A model generated the notes under the pieces. It worked only from the letters and a program-made list of their open reading frames with translations, made no database searches and was not told the DNA's origin. Both the position numbers and the translations under genes were made by a program. Positions 16,453 through 24,813 of a stretch of DNA of 64,000 nucleotides are shown piece by piece; position 1 is the stretch's first letter; the number at the start of each line of letters is the position of its first letter. The stretch is taken from positions 124,001 to 188,000 of the forward strand of contig MPML01000001.1 in assembly GCA_002238445.1 (NCBI GenBank), in the 5' to 3' direction. The stretch is from Caldilineaceae bacterium bin5. Its GTDB lineage: Bacteria > Chloroflexota > Anaerolineae > Caldilineales > Caldilineaceae.

Positions 16453-17637
16453 ATGACGACCGATATACTTCCCAATATTCTTCTTCGGGTCCGCCGGTTC
16501 ATTGACGAAGAGGTTGTACCGCTGGAGAAGCTGCTGATCAGCCGTCCTTGGGCCGAGGTTGAGCCTTTGCTCGACCAGAAAAGGGAGGTCGCTAAAGAGG
16601 CCGGGCTGTGGGGGCTAGCACTGCCGGTTGAGTACGGCGGCCAGGGATTGACGCTTGCCGAGTTCGGACGAGTTAGCGAGGTATTGGGGCGTACACCCGG
16701 CGGACACTACGTCTTTGGCTGCCAAGCGCCTGATATGGGAAATATGGAGCTGCTCATTCACGCCGGGACCACGGCGCAGAAGGCCCGATACCTGCAGCCA
16801 CTCACCCGCGGAGAAATCCGCTCCTGCTTTGCCATGACCGAGCCGGAGCATGCCGGGTCCAATCCTACATGGATGAGTTCGACCGCAGTGCGCGACGGCG
16901 ACGAGTTCGTCATCAACGGACACAAGTGGTTCACGACCGCAGCGGACGGGGCTTCATTCGCGATCCTGATGGCTGTGACCAATCCGGATGCGAACAGCCG
17001 CCACCAGCGGGCCAGCCAGATAATAGTGCCGCTGGATACCGCAGGCTTTCATATTGAACGAAATATCTCGGTGATGGGAGAGGCCCACGGCGGCTGGAAC
17101 AGCCACTCGGAAATTTGGTTTGAAAACGTGCGTGTGCCGGTGGAAAACCTCATCGGTGAAGAGGGCAAGGGTTTTGCTCTGGCCCAGTTGCGCTTGGGAC
17201 CGGGCCGTATTCACCATTGCATGCGCTGGATCGGGATCTGCGAACGTGCCTTTGATATCATGTGCAGCCGTGCAGCGCAGCGAGAGGTTGCCCCAGGACG
17301 GCTGTTGGGCTCGCAAGGGATGGTACAGGCATGGGTGGCCGAGAGCCGTGCTGAAATTAACGCAGCCCGGCTGATGGTGTTGGATACTGCCCGCAAGATC
17401 GACACAGAAGGGGTTTTTGCGGCCAGAGAAGAGATTTCGTTGATCAAGTTCTACGTGGCCGGAGTGCTGATGCGGGTACTGGACCGCGCACTACAAGCTC
17501 TCGGCGGTCTGGGAATGAGCGACGACACACCTGTTGCTTTCTGGTACCGCCATGAAAGAGCTTCCCGCATTTACGACGGCCCGGATGAAGTCCACAAAAT
17601 GAGCGTCGCCCGGCGCATTCTGCAGAAGTATCAGTAG
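16453..17637 (+). CDS. Acyl-CoA dehydrogenase (ACAD10/11-like)
   Basis: A 394-residue flavoenzyme with the full N-terminal helical, middle beta and C-terminal helical domains. FAMTEPEHAGSNPT and GHKWFTTAADG mark the FAD-binding middle domain. The C-terminal RIYDGPDEVHK replaces the usual YEGT with YDGP, as in the ACAD10/11 branch, where an aspartate serves as catalytic base. It should form a 2,3-enoyl-CoA from an acyl-CoA. AAGG lies 7 bases before ATG. Pairing with the SDR suggests oxidation of an unusual acyl chain. Confidence 0.88.
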   Translation: MTTDILPNILLRVRRFIDEEVVPLEKLLISRPWAEVEPLLDQKREVAKEAGLWGLALPVEYGGQGLTLAEFGRVSEVLGRTPGGHYVFGCQAPDMGNMELLIHAGTTAQKARYLQPLTRGEIRSCFAMTEPEHAGSNPTWMSSTAVRDGDEFVINGHKWFTTAADGASFAILMAVTNPDANSRHQRASQIIVPLDTAGFHIERNISVMGEAHGGWNSHSEIWFENVRVPVENLIGEEGKGFALAQLRLGPGRIHHCMRWIGICERAFDIMCSRAAQREVAPGRLLGSQGMVQAWVAESRAEINAARLMVLDTARKIDTEGVFAAREEISLIKFYVAGVLMRVLDRALQALGGLGMSDDTPVAFWYRHERASRIYDGPDEVHKMSVARRILQKYQ

Positions 17638-17669
17638 TAGGTGCTTGCAAGGGCTCGAAAGAGCTTGGA

Positions 17670-18290
17670 TCAGCCATTGGCAGGTGTCGAATGCCTTACG
17701 GCAAATTCCTCTTCAGGCGAGTAGACCAGCTTGTTGCGCCCATACAGCCACAAACATAGCAGTCCGGCGGCATTCCAGACTGTGCAGCCATGGACGCCCG
17801 ACCAATAGTCGGTGTTAAGAAAGAGAACACAAAGCGTGATCAGTGCGATCACGACTGCTAAAGTTGCACCGTCATTTCCCAGAGGGTCGACGCATGGTCG
17901 CTTTGTCGCCGGGAAGCAGTTCGGTAGTCGGACGAACGCGGTCATCAGTATGATGTGTTCAGTGACCGCGCCAAATGCCGCCATATTCAGCAGTACAGCT
18001 CCCACCGTTGCCTCTTTGCCGAGCCACCCTTCGTCAAACTTGATCAGCAGCGCAACACAGCTCCCAGTCTCCGCGCCCCCGACCTGGGCCGCACCAGGTG
18101 CCTTGCGATATGGCAGCGTCAGCGAGAGCCACTGCGGAAGGTAGCCGGAGCGAGAGAACGAATATATATATTTTGCGGCCGTAAGCGAAGATGACCGTGG
18201 GGAAGCTGGCGACCTGACCGGCAGCCGCTACCAGTGCCAGGACTTATGCACCAATGCCCTGGCCGAATATCGTGGAAAGGACGTAGCTCC
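17670..18290 (-). pseudogene. Decayed ethanolamine-permease-like amino acid transporter (C-terminal part)
   Basis: On the minus strand the remnant reads STIFGQGIGA-stop-VLALVAAAGQVASFPTVIFAYGRK, then in a shifted frame SFSRSGYLPQWLSLTLPYRKAPG, and on to VGAVLLNMAAFGAVTEHIILM and LYGRNKLVYSPEEEFAVRHS. This resembles the second half of APC-family ethanolamine permeases. Damage is of three kinds: TAA at 18244-18246, a frame change at an AT microsatellite (18162-18172; removing ATAT would restore KIYSFSRSGY), and loss of the first half at about 18290, where a dispersed repeat begins. It lies convergent to the acyl-CoA dehydrogenase gene. Confidence 0.72.
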
Positions 18291-18576
18291 AAGCCATATA
18301 CAGTGCCTGGCTTGACCAGCCCTTTATCGCTGCCGCCATTCAGGCTATCTGATTGCGTATTCGGTTGAGAGCAGCCGCGTAGGTGGAGCAGTACTGCTGG
18401 AATGAGCACACAAGGTCGGTGGGCGAGGGTTTTGTAGGGGGGCGTTGCGGGGGCGCAGCCCCTGCACAAGGGAGGGCGCTTGCGCCCGACCGCCCATAAA
18501 CAGGGAGTGCGGATAGAGCAAACACCTTTGTTCGCCTCATTCAGGTTTGCGAATCAGTTGCGCCTGAGAATCTCCG
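18291..18576 (+). repeat. Dispersed structured repeat, copy R2 (long form)
   Basis: This copy aligns with R4 (61198-61486) over nearly its whole length. Its core (18414-18495) has GGGGC-GCA-GCCCC and a second hairpin reading GGGCGC-TT-GCGCCC where the other copies read GGGCC-GAA-GGCCC, so both arms changed together. Imperfect inverted arms flank it: TCAGGC-N4-TGATT at 18340-18354 and AATCA-N5-GCCTGA at 18552-18567. Its left edge coincides with the break in the permease pseudogene. Confidence 0.8.
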
Positions 18577-18734
18577 AAAAGGCCAAAAACGGTGGCTCAT
18601 CCGACGTTCCAGCCACAGCAGCAACCAGAGTACGCGGCATCAGTGAATCTTAAGAGGTCCAGGCCGCGGCTGCATAGTTTGGGCCGTGCGGCATTGGCGC
18701 TCTTTACGTTTGTCGGGACATTCAACTGATCAGT
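18577..18734. other. Short gene-free spacer
   Basis: Between repeat R2 and the end of the methyltransferase gene. I see no coding region, promoter or terminator that can be supported. Confidence 0.5.
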
Positions 18735-19511
18735 TCATGCCGGCTTCACTGCCTCAATAAGATAGTTCCCAGCTTCGAACGCAAGTTGACCCTTTTCATC
18801 CAGCTGTTCCTGCAGGGCCAGCAACTCGCGGGCATGCGATTCGACGGAAAAGCCCGGCACATGCCATGGAACGGCCTTGAGATAGTAGACGACCGCCCCG
18901 ACATCGATGAAGGCCAACTTTCCGGACCATTCCCGCACGTCGACAACGTCGAATCCTGCGGATTGCAGCCACGGCACGTACTTTTGCGGCGTTGCATCCG
19001 GCCACTGCGGCTGCACGCCAAAGGCGGCGAGCAGGTCGTGCGCCCACATCCCGTGCACTTGTCTGGTCAGAAGTCGGCCACCGGCAACAAGTATGCGCGC
19101 GATCTCATCGACGTAAAGGGCCCCATGACGATTCAATACCAGCGTAAACTCGCCATCTTCAAATGGCATTGGGCTATACTCGTCATTTTCGGCTTCAACG
19201 ACGCGTACGCCCAGCGGCTCCAGCCGCTCCGAGGCTAATTTCACGTTGGGGGGATAGCCTTCTGTCACCACTACTGTTTCAGGCCAGTCGTCCCGCATGG
19301 AAAGAAGACGCTCCCCTCCACCCGTGGCGATGTCCAGCACAGACGTCGCGCCTCTCATCAATTCTCGTGCGCGCTCTGTGTAGGACCAAGCAGGCTCCCC
19401 TAACACCATCCGTCCATCGAGATAAGAAAAGTCCCACCCTATGATTTGCTTCTCTTCCTCGGCTTTCCACTCTTTAAGCAGTTGTGCAGAGTCCATTGAC
19501 GAAATGCTCAC
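18735..19511 (-). CDS. Class I SAM-dependent methyltransferase
   Basis: A 258-residue protein. The SAM-binding motif I is VLDIATGGGERL, followed by VTEGYPPNVKLA (motif II region) and LVLNRHGALYVDEIARILVAGGRLL (motifs III-IV). The domain layout resembles ubiquinone/tRNA-type small methyltransferases, but the substrate is not evident. The start is GTG 19511 or ATG 19496; neither has a strong ribosome binding site. It starts 3 bases after the stop of the DUF2905 gene, so translation is probably coupled. Confidence 0.78.
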   Translation of the reverse strand: MSISSMDSAQLLKEWKAEEEKQIIGWDFSYLDGRMVLGEPAWSYTERARELMRGATSVLDIATGGGERLLSMRDDWPETVVVTEGYPPNVKLASERLEPLGVRVVEAENDEYSPMPFEDGEFTLVLNRHGALYVDEIARILVAGGRLLTRQVHGMWAHDLLAAFGVQPQWPDATPQKYVPWLQSAGFDVVDVREWSGKLAFIDVGAVVYYLKAVPWHVPGFSVESHARELLALQEQLDEKGQLAFEAGNYLIEAVKPA

Positions 19512-19514
19512 AGT

Positions 19515-19721
19515 TTAGCGATTCAGAAGATTCAGCAGAAGCGTCAGGACGAGGCTAACGAGCAACATGGACGTGATAGGAACAAAGATTTTCAACGACC
19601 CTGTCTCGACACGAATATCGCCCGGCAGCTTTCCAAACCAGCCCAAGAGCCAGGGCGCAAACTGCAAGATCGCCCCAATGAACAGGAGAATGGCACCCAG
19701 TAAGATGAACCACTTCGCCAT
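19515..19721 (-). CDS. DUF2905 small membrane protein
   Basis: A 68-residue protein with two hydrophobic segments (about residues 4-28 and 44-66) separated by the conserved FGKLPGDIRVETGSLKIFVPITSM, the hallmark of DUF2905. Its biochemical role is unknown; it is an inner-membrane protein found in many bacteria. It precedes the methyltransferase in a two-gene unit. Confidence 0.85.
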   Translation of the reverse strand: MAKWFILLGAILLFIGAILQFAPWLLGWFGKLPGDIRVETGSLKIFVPITSMLLVSLVLTLLLNLLNR

Positions 19722-19778
19722 TGGCCAATAACTCCAAGTTTGGCTGGATTCAGACTCGTACCGCTTTGGGATATCATC

Positions 19779-19787
19779 ATTATAGCA
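19779..19787 (-). promoter_or_regulatory. Extended -10 promoter of the DUF2905/methyltransferase unit
   Basis: On the minus strand TGC-TATAAT (TATAAT at 19779-19784) forms a perfect extended -10. No -35 hexamer is evident. The start codon of DUF2905 is 58 bases downstream of the box. Confidence 0.5.
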
Positions 19788-19988
19788 TAGGGGCGGGAGC
19801 CATCAGCGAGAAGGCCATTCGAAGGCGGCATCTCGTTTCGTAGTCGGATCGTAGGCATCTTACCCAGTTTGCTGTCCAAGCCAGTAATTGGGCCTTCAAT
19901 TGGGCAGTTTCCCAAACTCCAGTGTAATGTTCTGGATAACTGTCTATTGCGGAGCTGATACGGATAGGCACGAGTGGGGCATATTCTC

Positions 19989-20017
19989 TTGACTTCCGCT
20001 CCAAAACGTTGCAGAAT
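19989..20017 (+). promoter_or_regulatory. Candidate promoter of the LysM-PA14 protein gene
   Basis: TTGACT (19989-19994), 17-base spacer, CAGAAT (20012-20017). The palindrome at 20038-20061 would lie at about +14 to +37. Confidence 0.42.
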
Positions 20018-20037
20018 TTTAGTTATCAAGATATACA

Positions 20038-20061
20038 GGCTTTCGTTCATGAACGAAAGCC
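20038..20061. promoter_or_regulatory. 24-bp perfect palindrome before the LysM-PA14 gene
   Basis: The site reads GGCTTTCGTTCA followed immediately by its exact reverse complement. It ends 22 bases before the ATG at 20084. It could be a repressor-binding site, or in RNA a 5'-leader hairpin of about 10 bp limiting translation or decay. Confidence 0.55.
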
Positions 20062-20083
20062 CATATCCATATAGGACTGACAA

Positions 20084-22315
20084 ATGCACTCATATTCCTT
20101 AGCCAGAGTCTGGTTCAGGCAGGGGCGTTGCGTTGTGGTGTTGGCAGCACTACTTCTGGCATTGCTGTCGCAGGTAGTTGCAGCGGGCACGATCGAGAGC
20201 CCTGAGCACGCCTCAGACGGTTCGGATTGCGCTAGCACTTATACGGTCGCGGCCGGAGAAACACTCACCAGTATTGCCGAGGGCGCTGGGGTCTCGCTCT
20301 CTGCCCTGGCCGAAATTAACCATCTCAGCACTACCGACCAAGTGTTGATCGACCAGGAACTGTGTATCCCTCACGCCACAAGCGCGGCTTCAACGTTGCC
20401 GCCCCCCTCGTCAACTACAGTACAGCCGCCTTCCTCGCCAACCGCAGCACAAACGACAGGTACTGCCGCCAGTTGGACTGGTTCCTATTACAACACGCAA
20501 GACCTAAGCGGCGATGCGGTCTTGACGAGACAGGACGCGGCCATCGACTTTGACTGGGAGTCGGGCAGCCCGGACACGACCATATCCAGCGACAGTTTCA
20601 GCGCCTCCTGGACCGCGACCAGTACGTTTGAAGCCGGTTCCTACCGGTTCACTGCGGTTGCCGATGATGGCGTCAGGATTTACGTTGATGATGTGGTCGT
20701 GCTTGAAGACTGGAATGTTCACCCAGCCACCACTACAGTTCGCGACACGGAACTAACAGAGGGCAGCCATACGATTAAAGTCGAGTACTTCGAAGGCACC
20801 GGAATGGCATCAATTACTGTTTCGTGGGAGAAGGTAGTTGTAGCAACGCCCGATTGTGAGATTCAACCCCACGACGGCCTGAAGTCGTTCTGGGAACATT
20901 CCGAGCTCGGATGCGCGAGCGCGGCAGCGCAGACCGTGTGGGCAGCCTGGCAGCCGTTCGAAAACGGCCACATGATCTGGCGGCAGGACAGTGATAACTT
21001 ATTCGTATATGCGGACGATGGGGACTGGGCCCAGCACAGCGACGATTGGGACGACCAGGATCTCAGCAATAATCGGGGCGACCCGCCAACAGGTTTACAG
21101 TCTCCCGTGCGGGGATTCGGCCATCTGTGGGAAACGAATGACGATGTCTTCGGCGACCTCGGTTGGGCAGAGGCCGCGGAGAAGGGCTTATGTCTCCGTG
21201 CCCAGCAGTTCGAGAAAGGCGTCCTGCTGATTGGCGACCTTGTCGAAACATGCCAAGAGAATTCGCATAATTTTGCATCAGAGACCTTGTTCGCCGAAAA
21301 CGCGCTGCGGGCTCTCACTGGCGGGACTTGGGATATGGTCTGCAAGAATGAGACCCACGGAAGATTGCAGTCACTCTGGGATCAGGACGCGCTCGGGTGC
21401 CCAGTTTCTTCAGGGTCAACGCTCTGGACTGCCTGGCAGCCATTCCAAAAGGGATATATGCTCTGGCGGCAGGACGATGATGCCGTATTTACGTTCACGG
21501 ATGAAGGGGATTGGACTCGTTTTTCGGATGATTGGAACAGCCAAGTCTATACAGGGACCCGGGGCACGGAGCCGGAAGGCATGCACACACCGGTGCGCGG
21601 CTTTGGCTATCTCTGGGAGACGAATGACGAAGTCTTTACGGACCTGGGCTGGGCAACAGATGTGGAGAAGGGCGTTTGTGCCTTGATCCAGAACTTCGAA
21701 GACGGCTCCTTATACACCGGCGACCCTGTCGCTTCCTGTTACACCGATACAGTGAACCTGGTTTCAGAGACTCTGTTCGCTTCAGACACGATTGAGGCAC
21801 TGGATGACGGCACGTGGGAGATTGCCTGTGAATACCAGGTCCACGAAAGGCTGAGTCATCTCTGGGATCATGCGCAGTTCGGCTGCCCATCCGCATCCGG
21901 TGGAACGTTGTGGTCATCCTGGCAACCATTCCAGAGAGGGCACATGATCTGGCGGCAGGACGATGATGCGGTGTTCGTGTTTGTCACTGCAGGAGATTGG
22001 GATCGATTTGCGGATGATTGGGACGATCAGGCTTTCACCAGCGAACGGGGCACACCACCGGAAGGTCTCCAGGCTCCCGTGCGGGGTTTCGGCTATCTGT
22101 GGGAAGAGGAAGACGATGTCTATACCGACATTGGCTGGGCGACGGCTGAGGAAAGGGGTTTCTGCGCCGTGTTCCAGCAGTACGAAAAAGGCTTCCTGCT
22201 TCTTAGTGACCCTGTACCCTCATGTTTGGATGGACACGCAAACGAGGCTACGAAGATTGATTTCGCTCTCCACTCACTGCGTGCGCTGGATGACGGTACG
22301 TGGAATCTCAGATAA
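20084..22315 (+). CDS. Exported LysM-PA14 protein with three 162-residue repeats
   Basis: A 743-residue exported protein. A signal segment lies at about residues 17-34, a LysM peptidoglycan-binding domain at 52-95 (YTVAAGETLTSIAEGAGV), a Pro/Ser/Thr linker to 130, and a PA14-like domain at 131-250 (YRFTAVADDGVRIYVDD). Three repeats begin at C258, C420 and C582, exactly 162 residues apart. Each holds a WQPFxxGxMxWRQD motif, a PVRGFGxLWE motif and an LGWA...EKG/ERG...FExG motif. The repeat type occurs in Chloroflexota surface proteins; its function is not established. The protein probably sits on the wall and binds carbohydrate. Confidence 0.8.
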   Translation: MHSYSLARVWFRQGRCVVVLAALLLALLSQVVAAGTIESPEHASDGSDCASTYTVAAGETLTSIAEGAGVSLSALAEINHLSTTDQVLIDQELCIPHATSAASTLPPPSSTTVQPPSSPTAAQTTGTAASWTGSYYNTQDLSGDAVLTRQDAAIDFDWESGSPDTTISSDSFSASWTATSTFEAGSYRFTAVADDGVRIYVDDVVVLEDWNVHPATTTVRDTELTEGSHTIKVEYFEGTGMASITVSWEKVVVATPDCEIQPHDGLKSFWEHSELGCASAAAQTVWAAWQPFENGHMIWRQDSDNLFVYADDGDWAQHSDDWDDQDLSNNRGDPPTGLQSPVRGFGHLWETNDDVFGDLGWAEAAEKGLCLRAQQFEKGVLLIGDLVETCQENSHNFASETLFAENALRALTGGTWDMVCKNETHGRLQSLWDQDALGCPVSSGSTLWTAWQPFQKGYMLWRQDDDAVFTFTDEGDWTRFSDDWNSQVYTGTRGTEPEGMHTPVRGFGYLWETNDEVFTDLGWATDVEKGVCALIQNFEDGSLYTGDPVASCYTDTVNLVSETLFASDTIEALDDGTWEIACEYQVHERLSHLWDHAQFGCPSASGGTLWSSWQPFQRGHMIWRQDDDAVFVFVTAGDWDRFADDWDDQAFTSERGTPPEGLQAPVRGFGYLWEEEDDVYTDIGWATAEERGFCAVFQQYEKGFLLLSDPVPSCLDGHANEATKIDFALHSLRALDDGTWNLR

Positions 22316-22330
22316 GCGGAGTTGACAAAG

Positions 22331-22363
22331 TGGGAAGGGGACCGAGGAACTGGTCCCCTCCCA
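22331..22363 (+). terminator. GC-rich hairpin between the LysM-PA14 gene and murJ
   Basis: TGGGAAGGGGACC (22331-22343) pairs with GGTCCCCTCCCA (22352-22363) with a single unpaired A and an 8-base loop. It begins 15 bases after the upstream stop codon. No T-tract follows, so it may be a terminator without a U-tract or a processing/attenuation hairpin before murJ. Confidence 0.45.
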
Positions 22364-22412
22364 AGCCTCAACGGCCTGGTTGCTGCTTGCCGGTGACCCG
22401 GTAAGACGTTCA

Positions 22413-23957
22413 ATGTCGCGCGCGCCGCATCTGGTTCGCTCCTCCTTCCTCGTCTTCTTCATCTTCGGGCTGGACAAGATAACCGGCTTCGTCAAGCTGC
22501 TGCTGACAACCAGGCTATTCGGCACCGGCCCGGAAGTAGATGCCTTTGCGACGGCCAATCAGTTGCCTGAGCTTCTACTGGCTCTACTGGCAGCAGGCGC
22601 GCTGTCCGCAGCATTCATCCCCGTCTACTCGGGCTACCTGACCCAATCCCGACGCCGCGAAGCTGAATCCCTTGCCAGTACGGTCCTGACTCTGACTGTA
22701 ATCGTCGTGGGCACGGCCTGTCTTCTGGCCATTGCGGCTGCGCCATGGCTTATCCGAGTGGCGCTGGCTCCTCATTTCCCCGCGGAAACGCAGCTGCTCA
22801 CTATGCGGATGATGCGCATCTTCCTGCTGGCCGCGGCGTTGATAAGTGTATCAGGTGTTTTGGGTAGTGTGCTCCATTCCCACCAACACTTTCTGGCTCC
22901 TGCGCTAGGGCGAGTCTTGATCGACCTGGGACAGATCGTGGGCTTGGTCGCGCTTGTCCCGATTTGGGGCGTCTATGGCATGGCGTGGGGGAGCGTTATT
23001 GGCGCGACTTTGACCATTATCGTGCAACTGCCCGCGCTGGCACGACAGCGTATACGCCTGCGGTTACAGATCAGCCTGAAGCTGGAAGGTGTGCGGGAAG
23101 TAGCCCGGCTGATGGGGCCGCGCATCGTGACCCTCGGCGCCTTCCAAGCAGTGGACCTGGTCTTCATACGACTGGCTTCTCCCCTACAGGGGGGCAGCAT
23201 TGCCGCATTCTACTACGCGATGCTGGTCATGTTGTCGATGCCGAAGTCGCTGTTCGGCGCGGCCATTTCCCAAGTCATCTTTCCGACGATGGCCGAACAT
23301 CACAACACAGGGTCGGGTCAGCGGCTGCGCCAGACCGTTACGCAGGGGTTGCGCGCCACGTGGCTGCTACTGATTCCGTCGGCGGTGGGTCTGCTGGTGC
23401 TGGGGAGGCCGGCGGTAGCTTTTCTGCTTGAAAGGGGAGAGTTCGGACCGGAATCGACCGCCGTGGTATACATGCTGATGGCGATTTTTTCGCTGCGCCT
23501 ACTGGGCGAGGCCTCCTACGACGTGCTGACATTGACCTTTTTTGCCCAGCATAATACGCATGTGCCCATGTGGGCTACGCTGGGCTGGATGGTATTGAAT
23601 GCAGGGCTGAGCGTGGCACTGGTGGGGCCGTACGGAATCGCCGGATTGGCGTGGGCCACTTCGATTGCGGCGCTGGCCCTTGCCGGGGCGCTGTTTGCGC
23701 TGAATCTTCGGGTCGGCGGCGTGGACGTACGGTTGCTGGGGGTGACGCTAGGCCGCGCGCTGGTGGGTAGCCTGGGGCTGTGCGCGGTTGTGCTGCTGCT
23801 TCACCAACTGCGAATGCCGCCGGCGCTCTTCATTCTGGCAAGCGCAAGTGGGGGTGGTTTTGCGTTTTTCGGCTTATATATTCTGCTCGGTGGTACTGAG
23901 GTCCTCACTGTGCTGAAGCACCTGCGGCGCGGGCTGCATAGCAGAGTTGAGACGTAG
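22413..23957 (+). CDS. murJ: Lipid II flippase MurJ (MviN family)
   Basis: A 514-residue polytopic membrane protein. The family opening SSFLVFFIFGLDKITGFVK, the motif VDAFATANQLPELLLALLAAGALSAAFIPVY, and about 14 hydrophobic segments are typical of MurJ. It flips lipid-linked peptidoglycan precursor across the inner membrane, which implies that the organism makes peptidoglycan. The start is ATG 22413; the reading frame is open upstream to 22380 but the family begins here. The upstream gene encodes a LysM peptidoglycan-binding protein. Confidence 0.9.
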   Translation: MSRAPHLVRSSFLVFFIFGLDKITGFVKLLLTTRLFGTGPEVDAFATANQLPELLLALLAAGALSAAFIPVYSGYLTQSRRREAESLASTVLTLTVIVVGTACLLAIAAAPWLIRVALAPHFPAETQLLTMRMMRIFLLAAALISVSGVLGSVLHSHQHFLAPALGRVLIDLGQIVGLVALVPIWGVYGMAWGSVIGATLTIIVQLPALARQRIRLRLQISLKLEGVREVARLMGPRIVTLGAFQAVDLVFIRLASPLQGGSIAAFYYAMLVMLSMPKSLFGAAISQVIFPTMAEHHNTGSGQRLRQTVTQGLRATWLLLIPSAVGLLVLGRPAVAFLLERGEFGPESTAVVYMLMAIFSLRLLGEASYDVLTLTFFAQHNTHVPMWATLGWMVLNAGLSVALVGPYGIAGLAWATSIAALALAGALFALNLRVGGVDVRLLGVTLGRALVGSLGLCAVVLLLHQLRMPPALFILASASGGGFAFFGLYILLGGTEVLTVLKHLRRGLHSRVET

Positions 23958-24005
23958 TCTTATCGGACTGCGCGGCCGGACTGGCAAGTGTAAAGCCGTG
24001 CCGAT

Positions 24006-24791
24006 CTACACACCAAGTACGACCTTCTGCGCTTCGCTGAGGCGCGCGGCTGTTTCCGGCCGCAGGAGGCCCTGCTGATCCGTCTGCGGGGGGACGCCGC
24101 GCCTAACGAAATAGCAGTGGAGCGCGCGCCGGAGGCTGTCCGAGCGGTTGACAGTTCCTCCGTGCCAAGTGAAAGCGTTGAAGACGAAGACCGTTCCGGC
24201 TTTGCCCAGCACAAGCATCTCGTCCGGGTGCGGCGCCTGCGGATCTTCCATATCCTGGCGAGGGTCCAGACCGGACCTATGAGAGCCGGGTACGAGCCGC
24301 GTGGCCCCGTTCTCAGGCGTAAAGTCGTTCAGCAGCCAGATCGAGTTGCATGCGTAAAAGCGACGGTTGCCGTCCTCCGATGACATTGCGAAGCCTTCAA
24401 GGCTCAGTGAGCCATCGCAGTGCAGCGCCTGCAGGCCATGTCCAGGCAGGGACGCGCGCGCGTTGAGAGAGGACAGTTTGAGGTCACCATCCAGTACATG
24501 GGACATCGCCGCCAACACTTTCGGGTTGGTCCAGATGAGATCGAAGATCGGGTCTTTGTTCGCCAGATTCGCAAGGCGGGCGGTTCCGGCCTCCTGATGC
24601 ACCTCCTTGCCGGCGTCCTCGCCTTCTTCCTTTTCCAGTTCCTGTAAGCGCGTTCGTAACGCTTGCACCTGGGCCGGCGTCAGAGTGCCAGGCAGAGGCA
24701 AGTAGCCGTTCTCATCGAGCGCATTTTTCTCGGCGGCAGTCAGAGTGTCATCGCGCACGCCGAGAGTAAACAGGGCAGCCTGTATATCCAT
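24006..24791 (-). CDS. Phytanoyl-CoA dioxygenase (PhyH) family protein
   Basis: A 261-residue Fe(II)/2-oxoglutarate oxygenase. The iron ligands are H124-x-D126 (LHCDGS) and distal H210 (FTWHGG), with an arginine in SDSLRRAL for 2-oxoglutarate. PhyH proteins hydroxylate small molecules in the cytosol; few bacterial substrates are known. The family is abundant in some marine and sponge-associated Chloroflexota. The start at 24791 (MDIQAALFTLG) lies 22 bases after the upstream Gfo/Idh/MocA gene, so the two are probably co-transcribed. Confidence 0.85.
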   Translation of the reverse strand: MDIQAALFTLGVRDDTLTAAEKNALDENGYLPLPGTLTPAQVQALRTRLQELEKEEGEDAGKEVHQEAGTARLANLANKDPIFDLIWTNPKVLAAMSHVLDGDLKLSSLNARASLPGHGLQALHCDGSLSLEGFAMSSEDGNRRFYACNSIWLLNDFTPENGATRLVPGSHRSGLDPRQDMEDPQAPHPDEMLVLGKAGTVFVFNAFTWHGGTVNRSDSLRRALHCYFVRRGVPPQTDQQGLLRPETAARLSEAQKVVLGV

Positions 24792-24813
24792 TGTCCTATC
24801 CCCTCTCTCGATC

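Noticed and set aside
18119-18469. A 116-residue minus-strand frame in repeat R2
   Set aside because: It reads through the repeat core and the pseudogene in the wrong frame; similar frames appear at the other repeat copies, as expected from the repeat alone.
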